Source of the DNA: Thiohalorhabdus sp. Cl-TMA
Lineage (GTDB): Bacteria > Pseudomonadota > Gammaproteobacteria > Thiohalorhabdales > Thiohalorhabdaceae
Direction of reading: 5' to 3'
DNA length: 64,000 nucleotides
NCBI RefSeq assembly: GCF_041821045.1
Contig: NZ_JBGUAW010000005.1
Span: 124,001 to 188,000 of the forward strand
Numbering within the stretch: position 1 is the first letter of the stretch; the number at the start of each line of letters is the position of its first letter. Position numbers and translations under genes: made by a program. Below are positions 1 to 10,973 of this stretch, piece by piece. The notes under the pieces are model-generated. The model was not told the DNA's origin, ran no database searches, and saw nothing but the letters and a program-made list of their open reading frames with translations.

Positions 1-1
1 G

Positions 2-136
2 GATATCCTGCTGGAGCGGGGCATGGTGGCGGTCACGCGCACCCCCCGCGGCGAGGATATCGACGCGGCGTGCGGGCAGCTCCAGGGACAGGCCCGCGCC
101 CGCGAGCAGCAGCCCGGTGGAACCGAGGGGCCATGA
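2..136 (+). CDS. rlmN: RlmN C-terminus (23S rRNA/tRNA adenine-C2 methyltransferase), partial
   Basis: The open frame enters from the left edge and ends at TGA 134-136. The 44 visible residues carry the segment RTPRGEDIDAACGQL, which matches the conserved C-terminal region of RlmN. RlmN is the radical-SAM enzyme that methylates A2503 of 23S rRNA and A37 of some tRNAs. The radical-SAM core lies outside the window. Identity is supported by the next genes (pilW, rodZ, ispG, hisS), the usual order after rlmN in gammaproteobacteria. Confidence 0.85.
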   Translation, partial: DILLERGMVAVTRTPRGEDIDAACGQLQGQARAREQQPGGTEGP

Positions 137-137
137 C

Positions 138-953
138 GTGAACCGACTCGCGGCGCGAGCAGCTACCTTCCCCGTCCTCTTCTGCCTGTTCCCATTGCTG
201 CTATCCGCCTGCGCCACCACCTCCTCCCCGGAGGGGTCCGCTCAGGGAAGCGCCCAGGATCGCAGCGAGATCTATCTGGACCTGGGGATCGCCTATCTGC
301 GGCAGGGCCAGCCCCGCCAAGCGCTCCGCAAGCTGGAAAAGGCCCGCTCCCTCAATGACGAGGACGCCCGCGTCTACAATGGGCTGGCGCTTACCTATCA
401 GGAGCTCGGCTTCGACGACAAGGCGGAGGAGGCCTTCGAGGAGGCCATCGACATCGCTCCCGAGGACCCCCAGGTCCGCAACAATTACGGCGCGTTCCTG
501 GCCGGGCTGGGCGCCTATGACCGGGCCCGGGACCAGTTCGAGGTGGCGCTCGCGGATCCGCTGTATTCCAGTCCCGAAAATGCGTACTACAATCTCGCCT
601 GGCTGGCAAAGCGCAAGGGAGAGCCCGACCGGGCCGAGGGAATGCTGCGCACCGCCTTGCGCCTGCGCTCCGATTATCCGGCGGCGCGGCTGGCCTTGGC
701 CCAGCTACTCCGTGAGCAGGGGGAGCCGGAGAAGGCGCGGAAGGCGCTCGGCAAGCTCCTGGATCAGCATCCCGAGCATCTCCAGGGGCACCTGGAGGCC
801 GGCGAGCTGGCCCGGCAGCTCGGCAACCGGGAGCAGTCCGTGAAGCACTTCGAGCGGGTTCTCGAGCTGGCGCCGGACAGCGGCGCGGCGGAAAAGGCCC
901 GGACCAACCTGGAGCGCATGGGTGCCGTGGATGCGCAGGCGCTTCGGCCGTAA
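138..953 (+). CDS. pilW: PilW/PilF-like type IV pilus biogenesis TPR lipoprotein
   Basis: The protein has 271 residues. A hydrophobic N-terminus ends in a lipobox (LLLSAC), predicting an outer-membrane lipoprotein. It is followed by several TPR units with typical spacing, such as AYLRQGQPRQALRKLEKA and NNYGAFLAGLGAYDRA. PilW/PilF is the pilotin that assembles PilQ secretin multimers. I chose GTG 138 because GAGGGG lies 7 bases upstream. An in-frame GTG at 117 would add seven residues before the signal peptide. The gene starts just after the rlmN stop and is followed 19 bases later by rodZ, so it is probably co-transcribed with both. Confidence 0.85.
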   Translation: MNRLAARAATFPVLFCLFPLLLSACATTSSPEGSAQGSAQDRSEIYLDLGIAYLRQGQPRQALRKLEKARSLNDEDARVYNGLALTYQELGFDDKAEEAFEEAIDIAPEDPQVRNNYGAFLAGLGAYDRARDQFEVALADPLYSSPENAYYNLAWLAKRKGEPDRAEGMLRTALRLRSDYPAARLALAQLLREQGEPEKARKALGKLLDQHPEHLQGHLEAGELARQLGNREQSVKHFERVLELAPDSGAAEKARTNLERMGAVDAQALRP

Positions 954-972
954 AAGGGGATAAGGAGACGGA

Positions 973-2223
973 ATGGTGAGCGAGGAACCGCAGCAGGAAA
1001 CGATTGGGGTCGGCAAGCAGTTGCGCCGGGCCCGGGAGGCCATGGGCCGCTCCCATTCCGATATGGCCGAGGAGCTCCGTCTTACTGTCGAGCAGATCCA
1101 GGCTCTGGAAGACGAGGATTTCTTCAAGCTGCCGGGCGAGGCGTACATCCGCGGCTACCTGCGCAACTACGCGGCCGCGGTCGGCCTCTCCCCCGACTCC
1201 CTGATCCGTGCCTATGAGGGCCAGCAGGCGGGGGAGGACGTTCCGCAAGTAGAGGAGGACTCGCCGCTTATCCCCGAGCCCGAGCGGCCGCTGATCGAGC
1301 ACCCGTGGCGGGTGGCCTCCATCAGCCTGGCGCTATTGCTGGCGGTGGGCGGTGCCACCTTCTGGTTCGTGGGTGACGGCGGCATGCCGTCCTCCCCGGG
1401 CAATCTGGCCAGTAACGAGAGCACGCCGGAGCCGGAGGCGGATCCGGCCGAGGGCGGCGAAGAGGAGCCCGCTTCGGATAAGACGGCAAGCTCGGGCGGG
1501 TCCGCCGGGAAAGCGGAGGACGCGTCCTCCGGTAAGGGCAGCGGGAAGGAAGAAGAGCAGACCGGTGATTCCTCCGACGGTAGGGAGGAGGAACCGGCTT
1601 CCAATACGGACGAAGCCCTGGCGGCATCGGGGCAGCCCGGGGTGCCGGAGGAGGCCATGCCCCCTGCCGGGCCCGAGGCGCCGCAGGAGCCCGCCGCTTC
1701 CGCCGAGACCGCTTCCCGGCAAACGGATTCGCGTTTCCGGCGCCTGCGCACCGAGACCCCGGAGCGGCCCCGGCTGCCCAAAGATATGCAGGTTCTGCGG
1801 ATCCATACCTGGGGCAAGTCCTGGATGCAGGTCAAGGATGCCAAGGACAATCTGCTCCTGCGTCGCCTCGTGAAGGCCGATCAGGACTTACGTCTGTACG
1901 GCAAGGCCCCTTTCCGGTTAAAGGTGGGCAATGCGGCCGGGGTACAGCTGTACTTCGACGGCAAGCCCTTGGCTCCCCTGGGAGAGCCCGGACAGGTGGT
2001 ACACGTGCGGGTTGATGCCTCGGCGCGTACCATTCCGGAGTCCGAGGTGGCCCCGCCGCCGAACCTGGGCGAATCGGAAGCGGACAAGAAGGCCGATTCC
2101 GGGGAAAGCACGAGCGACGGCGGATCCGACTCTGCCGCCGGTGGGAACGGCGGCGCCCCGGAATCGCCGGCGTCCGCCGACACGAGCACGGCCGATGAGC
2201 CGGAATCGGCCCGATCCCAATAG
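973..2223 (+). CDS. rodZ: RodZ-like cytoskeletal/cell-shape protein
   Basis: The protein has 416 residues. Residues about 10-85 form a Cro/C1-type helix-turn-helix (LRRAREAMGRSHSDMAEEL). A transmembrane segment lies near residues 115-135 (ISLALLLAVGGATFWFV). A long, low-complexity, acidic Ser/Glu/Pro linker follows to about residue 250. The C-terminal DUF4115-type beta domain is about 265-350. RodZ links MreB filaments to the elongasome in the inner membrane. A second acidic Ser/Gly-rich tail follows the periplasmic domain and makes the protein longer than E. coli RodZ (337 residues). Its place between pilW and ispG is the conserved one. Confidence 0.88.
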   Translation: MVSEEPQQETIGVGKQLRRAREAMGRSHSDMAEELRLTVEQIQALEDEDFFKLPGEAYIRGYLRNYAAAVGLSPDSLIRAYEGQQAGEDVPQVEEDSPLIPEPERPLIEHPWRVASISLALLLAVGGATFWFVGDGGMPSSPGNLASNESTPEPEADPAEGGEEEPASDKTASSGGSAGKAEDASSGKGSGKEEEQTGDSSDGREEEPASNTDEALAASGQPGVPEEAMPPAGPEAPQEPAASAETASRQTDSRFRRLRTETPERPRLPKDMQVLRIHTWGKSWMQVKDAKDNLLLRRLVKADQDLRLYGKAPFRLKVGNAAGVQLYFDGKPLAPLGEPGQVVHVRVDASARTIPESEVAPPPNLGESEADKKADSGESTSDGGSDSAAGGNGGAPESPASADTSTADEPESARSQ

Positions 2224-2319
2224 GCCCGAGCCCGGCCCGAGATCCGATCGTCCCTGAAATTTCGCGAGCGCCGAGCGTAAACCGCTCCGGACCCGCCGTT
2301 CGGAGAAGGAGTTATAGGT

Positions 2320-3452
2320 ATGTGGGGGATTCATCGCAGGAAGACGCGGCAGATCCACGTCGGATCGGTGCCCATCGGCGGGGATGCACCCATCGCGGTG
2401 CAGACCATGACCAATACCAATACCTGCGACGTGGAGGCCACGGTCGGGCAGATCCAGCAGGTGGCCCAGGCCGGGGCGGACATCGTCCGCGTCTCGGTAC
2501 CGGATAAGGACGCCGCGGAAGCCTTCGGCAAGATCCGCGCCCGCGTCCCGGACATCCCCCTTGTTGCCGACATTCATTTCGACTACCGCATCGCCCTCAA
2601 GGTGGCGGACATGGGCGTGGACTGCCTGCGCATCAATCCGGGCAATATCGGCAAGCGGGACCGCGTGGCCGCGGTCGTGGACGCCGCCAAGCACAACGGC
2701 ATCCCGATCCGGGTGGGCGTCAACGCGGGCTCCCTGGAGAAGCACCTCCTGGAGAAGTACAGCGAGCCCAACGCCGAGGCCATGGCGGAATCGGCGCTGC
2801 GCCACCTGGAGATCCTGGAGTCCCACGACTTCTACGACACCAAGATCAGCCTCAAGGCCTCGGACGTGTTCCTGGCCGTGGAGGCCTACCGCAAGCTGGC
2901 CACCCAGGTGGACTATCCCTTCCACCTCGGCATCACCGAGGCCGGCAGCCTGCGCATGGGCACGGTGCGCTCCTCTGTGGGCCTGGGCATGCTCCTGGCC
3001 GACGGCATCGGCGACACCCTGCGCGTGTCCCTGGCTGCCGACCCGGTGGAAGAGGTCAAGGTGGGCTTCGACATCCTCAAGAGCCTGCACCTGCGCCACC
3101 GCGGCGTGAACATCATCGCCTGCCCGAGCTGCTCGCGGCAGGAGTTCAATGTCATCGATACCGTCAACGAGCTGGAGGCGCGGCTGGAGGACGTCAACGA
3201 GAACCTCAACGTCTCCATCATCGGCTGCGTGGTGAACGGCGTGGGCGAGGCCAAGGAGGCTGACGTGGGCGTCACCGGCGGCGGCAAGAACCTCGTCTAC
3301 ATCGACGGCGAGCCCAGCTACAAGGTGGACAACGAGACCCTCATCGACCGCGTGGAGCGCTCCGTGCGCGATTACGTGGCCAAGCAGAAGCAGGAGGCCG
3401 ATGCCTCCGCCACCCAGGAGTCCGGCGGGTCGGCCATGGAGGGCAGCGCCTA

Positions 3453-3453
<1 letters not shown>
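2320..3453 (+). CDS. ispG: 4-hydroxy-3-methylbut-2-en-1-yl diphosphate synthase
   Basis: The 377-residue protein is IspG/GcpE. It reductively converts methylerythritol cyclodiphosphate to HMBPP in the MEP isoprenoid pathway. The N-terminal TIM-barrel half begins [15 protein letters not shown]. The C-terminal half holds the three [4Fe-4S] ligands, in CPSCSRQEF (two Cys) and [12 protein letters not shown] (one Cys). Length matches the short bacterial form. ATG 2320 is preceded by GGAGAAGGAG. The stop overlaps the GTG start of hisS by one base, which indicates translational coupling. The last 20 or so residues are a Ser/Ala/Glu-rich tail. Confidence 0.96.
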
Positions 3454-5699
<2,246 letters not shown>

Positions 5700-5703
<4 letters not shown>

Positions 5704-6647
5704 CGGATCTGCTGGAGCTGGACGGGCTGTCCAAGTCCTTCACGCAGCGCGGCCCCTGGGGCCGGGGCGGCTCCACCTTCTGGGCCGTGCAGGACGTGCG
5801 GCTTACCGTGGCGCCCGGCGAGACCGTGGGGCTGGTGGGAGAGTCGGGCTGCGGCAAGTCGACCCTGGCCCGCATGGCCCTGCGGCTCATGGAGCCCGAC
5901 GGCGGCACCATCCGTTTCGACGGCAGCGACATCACGCGGGCCAAGCGGGCCAGCCTGCAGCGGGTCCGCCGGGACATGCAGATCGTCTTCCAGGATCCCT
6001 ACGCGAGCCTCAACCCGCGCATGCGGGTGGGCCGGATCGTGGAGGAAGGTCTGAAGATCCACGGGCTCGGCGACCGGGACGAGCGGCAGCGACGTGTGGC
6101 TGAGGTGCTGGAGCGCTGCGGCCTCGGCGGGGACGCGGCCGGCAAGTTCCCGCACCAGTTCTCCGGCGGCCAGCGCCAGCGCATCGGTATCGCCCGTGCG
6201 CTGGTCATGGAGCCGCGTCTGATCGTCTGCGACGAGCCGGTTTCTGCCCTGGATGTCTCCATCCAGGCCCAGATCCTGAATCTGCTGAAGGATCTGCAGC
6301 GCGACTACGGCCTCGCCTACCTGTTCATCAGCCACGATCTGAGGGTGGTCCGCTACCTGAGCGACCGGGTGGTGGTGATGTACGGGGGCCGGGTGGTGGA
6401 GGAGGGGCCCGCCGAGCGCCTGTTCGAGCGCCCCGCGCACCCGTACACTCGGGGGCTGCTGGCCGCGGTGCCCGGGGCGCACCGCGAGCGGGAGCGCCGC
6501 ATTCCCGCCGGCGCGGTCCGGGAGCAGGAGGGCGAATGCCCGTTCTACAGCCGCTGCCCCGAGGCCGAGCCCGCCTGCGCCGAATGGCCCTTCCAGGGAT
6601 ACGACCTGGGCCGGGGCCAGGTGGCCGCCTGCCGCCGCGCCCGGTGA
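5700..6647 (+). CDS. Peptide/dipeptide-type ABC transporter ATPase (DppF/OppF family)
   Basis: The 315-residue second ATPase of the pair has Walker A GESGCGKS (about 46-53), signature FSGGQRQR near 154, Walker [13 protein letters not shown] and a C-terminal Cys-bearing segment ([14 protein letters not shown]). I place the start at TTG 5700, which overlaps the TGA of the upstream ATPase. The open frame extends further upstream, but those codons overlap the other gene and look non-coding. OppD/OppF-type ATPases work as a heterodimer under two permeases. The permeases must be encoded elsewhere, or this pair energises another system. Confidence 0.86.
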
Positions 6648-6713
6648 TCGGCGGTCACCGCCGGTCCTGAGTCGGCATCTGGGGCACACACGAGGATCTC
6701 CCGGGAGGAAGGT

Positions 6714-7385
6714 TTGGAAGAGCACCTGGATTTGGAGGAAGGGCGCCGCATCGAGGCCCTCAAGGATTTCGCCCACCGCTACCGGTGGCTTCTGGTCGCC
6801 CTGGCCGTCGCCGTGGCGGTGGGGATCGGCGCCGGCTACGGGTACTACCGCCACCAGAGCGCTCAGCTCCTGGCGGCTTCCGAGACCTACGGCTCGGCCG
6901 TGCAGGCCCTGCAGTCCGGCCGGGAGGGGGATGCCCGGGAGGCCCTGCGCACCCTGATGACCGAATACGAGGGCACCCCCTACGCGGCCTTCGCCCGGGT
7001 CTTCCGAGCGCGGCTCCTGCACCAGGGCGACCAGTCCGCCCGGGCCCTGGAGGTTCTCAAGCCCCTGGCCAGCGGCAGCGTGGGTCCGCCCGAGGCCCAG
7101 CACATCGGCGTGGAGGAGCGGGCCCGCATCCAGTGGGAGCAGGGCAATGCCCAGACCGCCCTGAATACCCTGCGCGCCCTGGAGGGGGAGGCCTATCTGC
7201 CCAGCTATTTCCTCCTCAAGGGCGACCTTCTGTCCGCCACCGGCAAGCCCGAGGCGGCGGGCGAGGCCTACCGGGAGGCACGCACCCGCCCCGGCGCCGG
7301 CCCGCTTTCCCAGGTGATTCAGGCCCGTATCGAGCAGCTTTCCGGTAACGGTGCGCCGTCCGGAGATCAGGAGCGCGGTGGATGA
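6714..7385 (+). CDS. yfgM: YfgM-like membrane-anchored TPR protein
   Basis: The protein has 223 residues. A short cytosolic N-terminus rich in charge precedes one transmembrane helix (WLLVALAVAVAVGIGAGYG, about 23-42). A periplasmic tetratricopeptide-like domain follows. YfgM interacts with the Sec translocon and PpiD in E. coli and always lies next to bamB, as here. The start is TTG 6714, preceded by a strong GGGAGGAAGG. The stop overlaps the ATG of bamB. Confidence 0.85.
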   Translation: MEEHLDLEEGRRIEALKDFAHRYRWLLVALAVAVAVGIGAGYGYYRHQSAQLLAASETYGSAVQALQSGREGDAREALRTLMTEYEGTPYAAFARVFRARLLHQGDQSARALEVLKPLASGSVGPPEAQHIGVEERARIQWEQGNAQTALNTLRALEGEAYLPSYFLLKGDLLSATGKPEAAGEAYREARTRPGAGPLSQVIQARIEQLSGNGAPSGDQERGG

Positions 7386-8536
7386 AGGCATGGCGCCTTT
7401 TCCCCGGACTGGTACTGGCCCTGGCGCTGGTATTCCCGCCTTCGGCGGCCCATGCCGCGGAGGAAGAAGACGGCGGACCGGATCCCGCCGCGTTCAGCGC
7501 CTACCGCTCCTGGGCCATGCCCGTCTTCAAGGACTGGAGCGTCCGGCCCTACACCTCAAGCCGCATGGCCGAGCGGAACGGCCAGGCCTATGTCGGCACC
7601 CGGGAGGGCCGCCTGTATTCCGTGGACGCCGAATCCGGCGGCATAAGCTGGGTGCGGGACCTCGGCGGGCGGTTCGCCGGCGGCCCGGCCATCAGCGAGA
7701 ACGGGGAGCGCGTCTACATCGGCACCGACGAGGGCGAGGTGTGGGCCCTCAAGACCGGGAACGGGGAGACCATCTGGAAGTCCCAGGTCTCCTCGGAGGT
7801 GATCACGGTGCCGCGGATGGCCGCGGGCATGGTCTTCGTCCGTACCGCCGACGACTTCCTCTGGGCCCTGCGCGCCGCCGACGGCGGCACCCGCTGGTCT
7901 TACAACGTGGAAGGCCGCAGCCTGGCCCTGCGGGGCGGATCGCGCCCCGCCTATTTCGAGGGCAAGGTGTTCAGCGGCTTCTCCACCGGCGAGCTGGTGG
8001 CCCTGGATGCCGGCAACGGCAGCCCGCAGTGGCGCGAGAGCATCGCCACTCCCACCGGCCGTACCGAGCTGGAGCGCATGGTGGACGTGGATGCCGCTCC
8101 CGTGGTGCTGGACGGCATCGTCTACGCCGCCGCCTACCACGGCTCCGTTTCCGCCCTGCAGGCCGGCAGCGGCCGCCAGCTTTGGCAGCGCAAGTTCTCC
8201 GTGCACAACGACCTGGCAGTGGCCGGCCAGCGGATTTTCATCGCCACCTCCGACTCCAAGGTGGTGGCGCTGGACAGGGACAACGGCGGCACCCTCTGGA
8301 CGCAGAAGGTCCTCCAGGGAGCCGGCTCCCTCTCCGCGCCGGTCCTGACCGAGCGGGCGGTGGTGGTGGGGGACGGCCAGGGCCGCGTGACCTGGTTCGC
8401 CCGCGAGTCGGGCAAGGTGCTCGCCCAGATGGACGTGGGCCTCAGCGCCGTGCACAGCCCGCCGCTCCCCGTCGGAGAGGGCGCCCTGCTGGTGCTCACC
8501 GATGAAGGCACCCTCAACCGGGTGGGGCTGGATTAA
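7382..8536 (+). CDS. bamB: BamB-like outer-membrane assembly PQQ-repeat protein, without lipobox
   Basis: The 384-residue protein is an eight-bladed PQQ-type beta-propeller with repeated motifs such as GTREGRLYSVDAESG and SDSKVVALDRDNGG. BamB is a scaffold of the BAM complex that inserts outer-membrane barrels. Gene order yfgM-bamB-der is the classical one. The N-terminus is an ordinary Sec signal peptide ending SAAHA|AEEE, and I see no cysteine, so the usual lipid anchor is absent. The ATG at 7382 overlaps the yfgM stop. No upstream in-frame start would supply a lipobox. Confidence 0.9.
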   Translation: MKAWRLFPGLVLALALVFPPSAAHAAEEEDGGPDPAAFSAYRSWAMPVFKDWSVRPYTSSRMAERNGQAYVGTREGRLYSVDAESGGISWVRDLGGRFAGGPAISENGERVYIGTDEGEVWALKTGNGETIWKSQVSSEVITVPRMAAGMVFVRTADDFLWALRAADGGTRWSYNVEGRSLALRGGSRPAYFEGKVFSGFSTGELVALDAGNGSPQWRESIATPTGRTELERMVDVDAAPVVLDGIVYAAAYHGSVSALQAGSGRQLWQRKFSVHNDLAVAGQRIFIATSDSKVVALDRDNGGTLWTQKVLQGAGSLSAPVLTERAVVVGDGQGRVTWFARESGKVLAQMDVGLSAVHSPPLPVGEGALLVLTDEGTLNRVGLD

Positions 8537-8735
8537 GACCGGGGGCGGTCGCAGCGACGGCCCCGCCCCGTCAGGGCTTTAGGGGCGGCCTGCCGAGCCG
8601 CGACCGGCGCATGGAGCCGCGCTCCCGAAGCACTGCTCGTGAAAGTCCTGCCGGCCGAATCTGTGCTACGCTTCGTCCGCAGCGGAAAATTCCGTTTCCG
8701 CCTCGTTCCCGACCATCAAAGACCCACCACTAGCC

Positions 8736-10121
8736 ATGAAACCGATCGTCGCCCTCGTGGGCCGGCCCAATGTGGGCAAGTCCACCCTGTTCAATCGGCT
8801 GACCCGGACCCGGGATGCCCTGGTCTCGGACACCCCGGGTGTGACCCGGGACCGGATCTACGGCGCCTGCGACTACGGCCAGCGGGATTTCATCCTGGTG
8901 GACACCGGCGGGCTGGAAAGCGATGTGGAAGGCGGCCTCGAGCTGCTGGCCGTCGAGCAGACCCGCCAGGCCATCCAGGACGCCGAGCTGGTGGTCTTCC
9001 TGGTGGACGGCCGCCTCGGGCTACACCCCGAGGATGCCGGGATCGCGGAAGAGCTGCGACGCATGCAGGTTCCGGTGCTGCTGGTGGTGAACAAGAGCGA
9101 GGACCTGGACCCCGGCGTCGTGGGCGCCGACTTCTACGCCCTGGGCTTCGGCACGCCGCTGACCATCTCCGCCGCCGCCAACCAGGGCATGGGCCGCATG
9201 GTCGACCTGGTGGAGGAGCGCCTGCCGCCGGCGGACGAGGAAGCGGAAGCGCTTCCGGGGATCCGTGTCGCCGTGGTGGGCCGCCCCAACGTGGGCAAGT
9301 CCACCCTGGTCAACGCGCTGCTCGGGGAGCCGCGCATGATCGTCTACGACCGACCCGGCACCACGCGGGACGCCATCCACACGGTGCTGGAGCGCGACGG
9401 CCAGACCTACACCCTGATCGATACCGCCGGCGTGCGGCGCCGCTCCCGCATCAAGGAGACCCTGGAGAAGTTCTCCACCCTCAAGGCCATCCAGGCCATG
9501 GAGGCCGCCGACGTGGTCTTCCTGCTGGTGGACGCCCATGAGGGCGTGACCGACCAGGACGCCCGGCTGGCGCGCCTAGTGCGCGACGCCGGACGGGGCG
9601 TGGTGCTGGCGGTGAACAAGTGGGACCACCTCGACGACCAGCAGAGGCACCGCCTGCGCCGCACCCTGGACATCAAGCTGGTGCCCCTCCTTTACTACGC
9701 CCCGCTGCGCTACATCTCCGCCCGCTACGGCACTGGGGTGGGCCACCTCTTCGAGGCCGCGGAGACCATCTATACCTCCTACACCCGGGAGCTATCCACC
9801 GCCGAGCTGAACCGCGTCCTGCACGAGGCCACCGAGGCCCACCCGCCGCCGGTGCGCGGCGGCTTCCGCCCCAAGCTGCGCTACGCCCACCAGGGCGCCA
9901 AGCGCCCGCCCACCGTGGTCATCCACGGCTCCCGCCCCAACACCTTGCCCGACAATTACCTGCGCTACTTGGAGCGCACCTTCCAGAAGGCCTTCGAGCT
10001 GGAAGGCGTGCCGCTACGCCTGCAGTTCCGCAAGCAGGAAAGCCCCTACAAGGGCCGCGCTCGCCACAAGGAGGCGCCCAAATCGTTTCGAGGAAAGAAG
10101 GGGAAAAAGAAGGCGAAGTGA
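8736..10121 (+). CDS. der: Ribosome biogenesis GTPase Der (EngA)
   Basis: The 461-residue protein carries two tandem GTPase domains, each with the P-loop GRPNVGKS (residues 8-15 and about 182-189) and with NKxD motifs. A C-terminal KH-like domain and a basic tail (RGKKGKKKAK) follow. Der acts in 50S subunit maturation. The start MKPIVALVGRPN is standard. A gap of 199 bases separates it from bamB, so it may have its own promoter. Confidence 0.97.
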   Translation: MKPIVALVGRPNVGKSTLFNRLTRTRDALVSDTPGVTRDRIYGACDYGQRDFILVDTGGLESDVEGGLELLAVEQTRQAIQDAELVVFLVDGRLGLHPEDAGIAEELRRMQVPVLLVVNKSEDLDPGVVGADFYALGFGTPLTISAAANQGMGRMVDLVEERLPPADEEAEALPGIRVAVVGRPNVGKSTLVNALLGEPRMIVYDRPGTTRDAIHTVLERDGQTYTLIDTAGVRRRSRIKETLEKFSTLKAIQAMEAADVVFLLVDAHEGVTDQDARLARLVRDAGRGVVLAVNKWDHLDDQQRHRLRRTLDIKLVPLLYYAPLRYISARYGTGVGHLFEAAETIYTSYTRELSTAELNRVLHEATEAHPPPVRGGFRPKLRYAHQGAKRPPTVVIHGSRPNTLPDNYLRYLERTFQKAFELEGVPLRLQFRKQESPYKGRARHKEAPKSFRGKKGKKKAK

Positions 10122-10330
10122 CCCTCCCTTCTCCGTCGATTAAACACGGTCTTCCTTGCTGGTTCACTGGGTGATGGACCGTCCGCTGTCATAGGCGATC
10201 GCCCGCCATCCATTAATCCGGAACAATCGCCGGGAGTCCCGGACAATGGAGAAGTGGGTTGCAAACCGGTCCACGTGCGGGCGGGGCCAGTGCTGGATCG
10301 AAGCCGGATGGCCTGGGTTCGGGTCGTGGG

Positions 10331-10812
10331 TTAGCCATTGTCCGGGGCTTCGCTGGTGTGGTTGTTCATGGTCACCGTCTCCCGCTCCCCGGCTTCATTC
10401 CTCCGATGCAGCTTGAAGGCCTGTCCGGCGAAGGCGGTGTGCTTCAGGTCCTCGAGCATCTCTTCCTGGCACCCGAAGGGGGCGATCAGCTCTACCAGCC
10501 ACAGAGTCGGCCCGCTGCGCCAGTCCTCGGTGCCAAGCTTGCCGATGCCGGCCTCCACGCGTTTCTCCGCTTCGGAGAGGTGGGCCCACAGGGCCACGCC
10601 GAGCGGTTGCCTCTCGGCGCGGAACAGGCGGCGTGCATGACCGGGGGCATGGCCAGCCATTTCAGATTGGCCAGAAATCGGGGATGTCTAGGAAAGGGGG
10701 ACTGGGACAGCAGCCAAGCGATCTCGCCGGGGGATTCGGCGATGGTGCGGGGACGGGTGTCCTGGCTGTCCCGAGGGTTTTCAGTACGGGCGTGCGGTTC
10801 GGCGGAAGCCAC
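10331..10812 (-). pseudogene. RTX-toxin lysine acyltransferase (HlyC family), frameshifted
   Basis: Two overlapping minus-strand frames together encode one HlyC-family protein. The first frame starts at GTG 10812, with AAGGGGG upstream. It gives EIAWLLSQSPFPRHPRF and continues to MPPVMH. The second frame continues with RRLFRAERQPLGVALWAHLS and LWLVELIAPFG and stops at 10331. The switch falls near 10625-10640. HlyC enzymes acylate lysines of RTX toxins. No toxin or type I exporter gene is near. The position of the family's catalytic Asp before the IAPFG motif is Glu here. The gene is either decayed or carries an assembly error. Estimated intact length is about 160 residues. Confidence 0.7.
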
Positions 10813-10973
10813 GGTGGTCCCCCTTTTTGGATTCCGTGGGGCTTCTTATTAGTCTGTCAGGTCTTTTCTCGGAATCTGCCACACCCCGGTTGTTCGTGCA
10901 ACTCCCTGATAAGTATGGAATTAAGGGGGACTGTTTGAGGCGTTGGGGGAGAGAGCTTCAGGTTGTTTCCGGC

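Noticed and set aside
10259-10938. Plus-strand ORFs of 100-197 codons across the acyltransferase relic
   Set aside because: The opposite strand carries recognisable HlyC-family sequence in two frames. The plus frames have no ribosome site or family resemblance.
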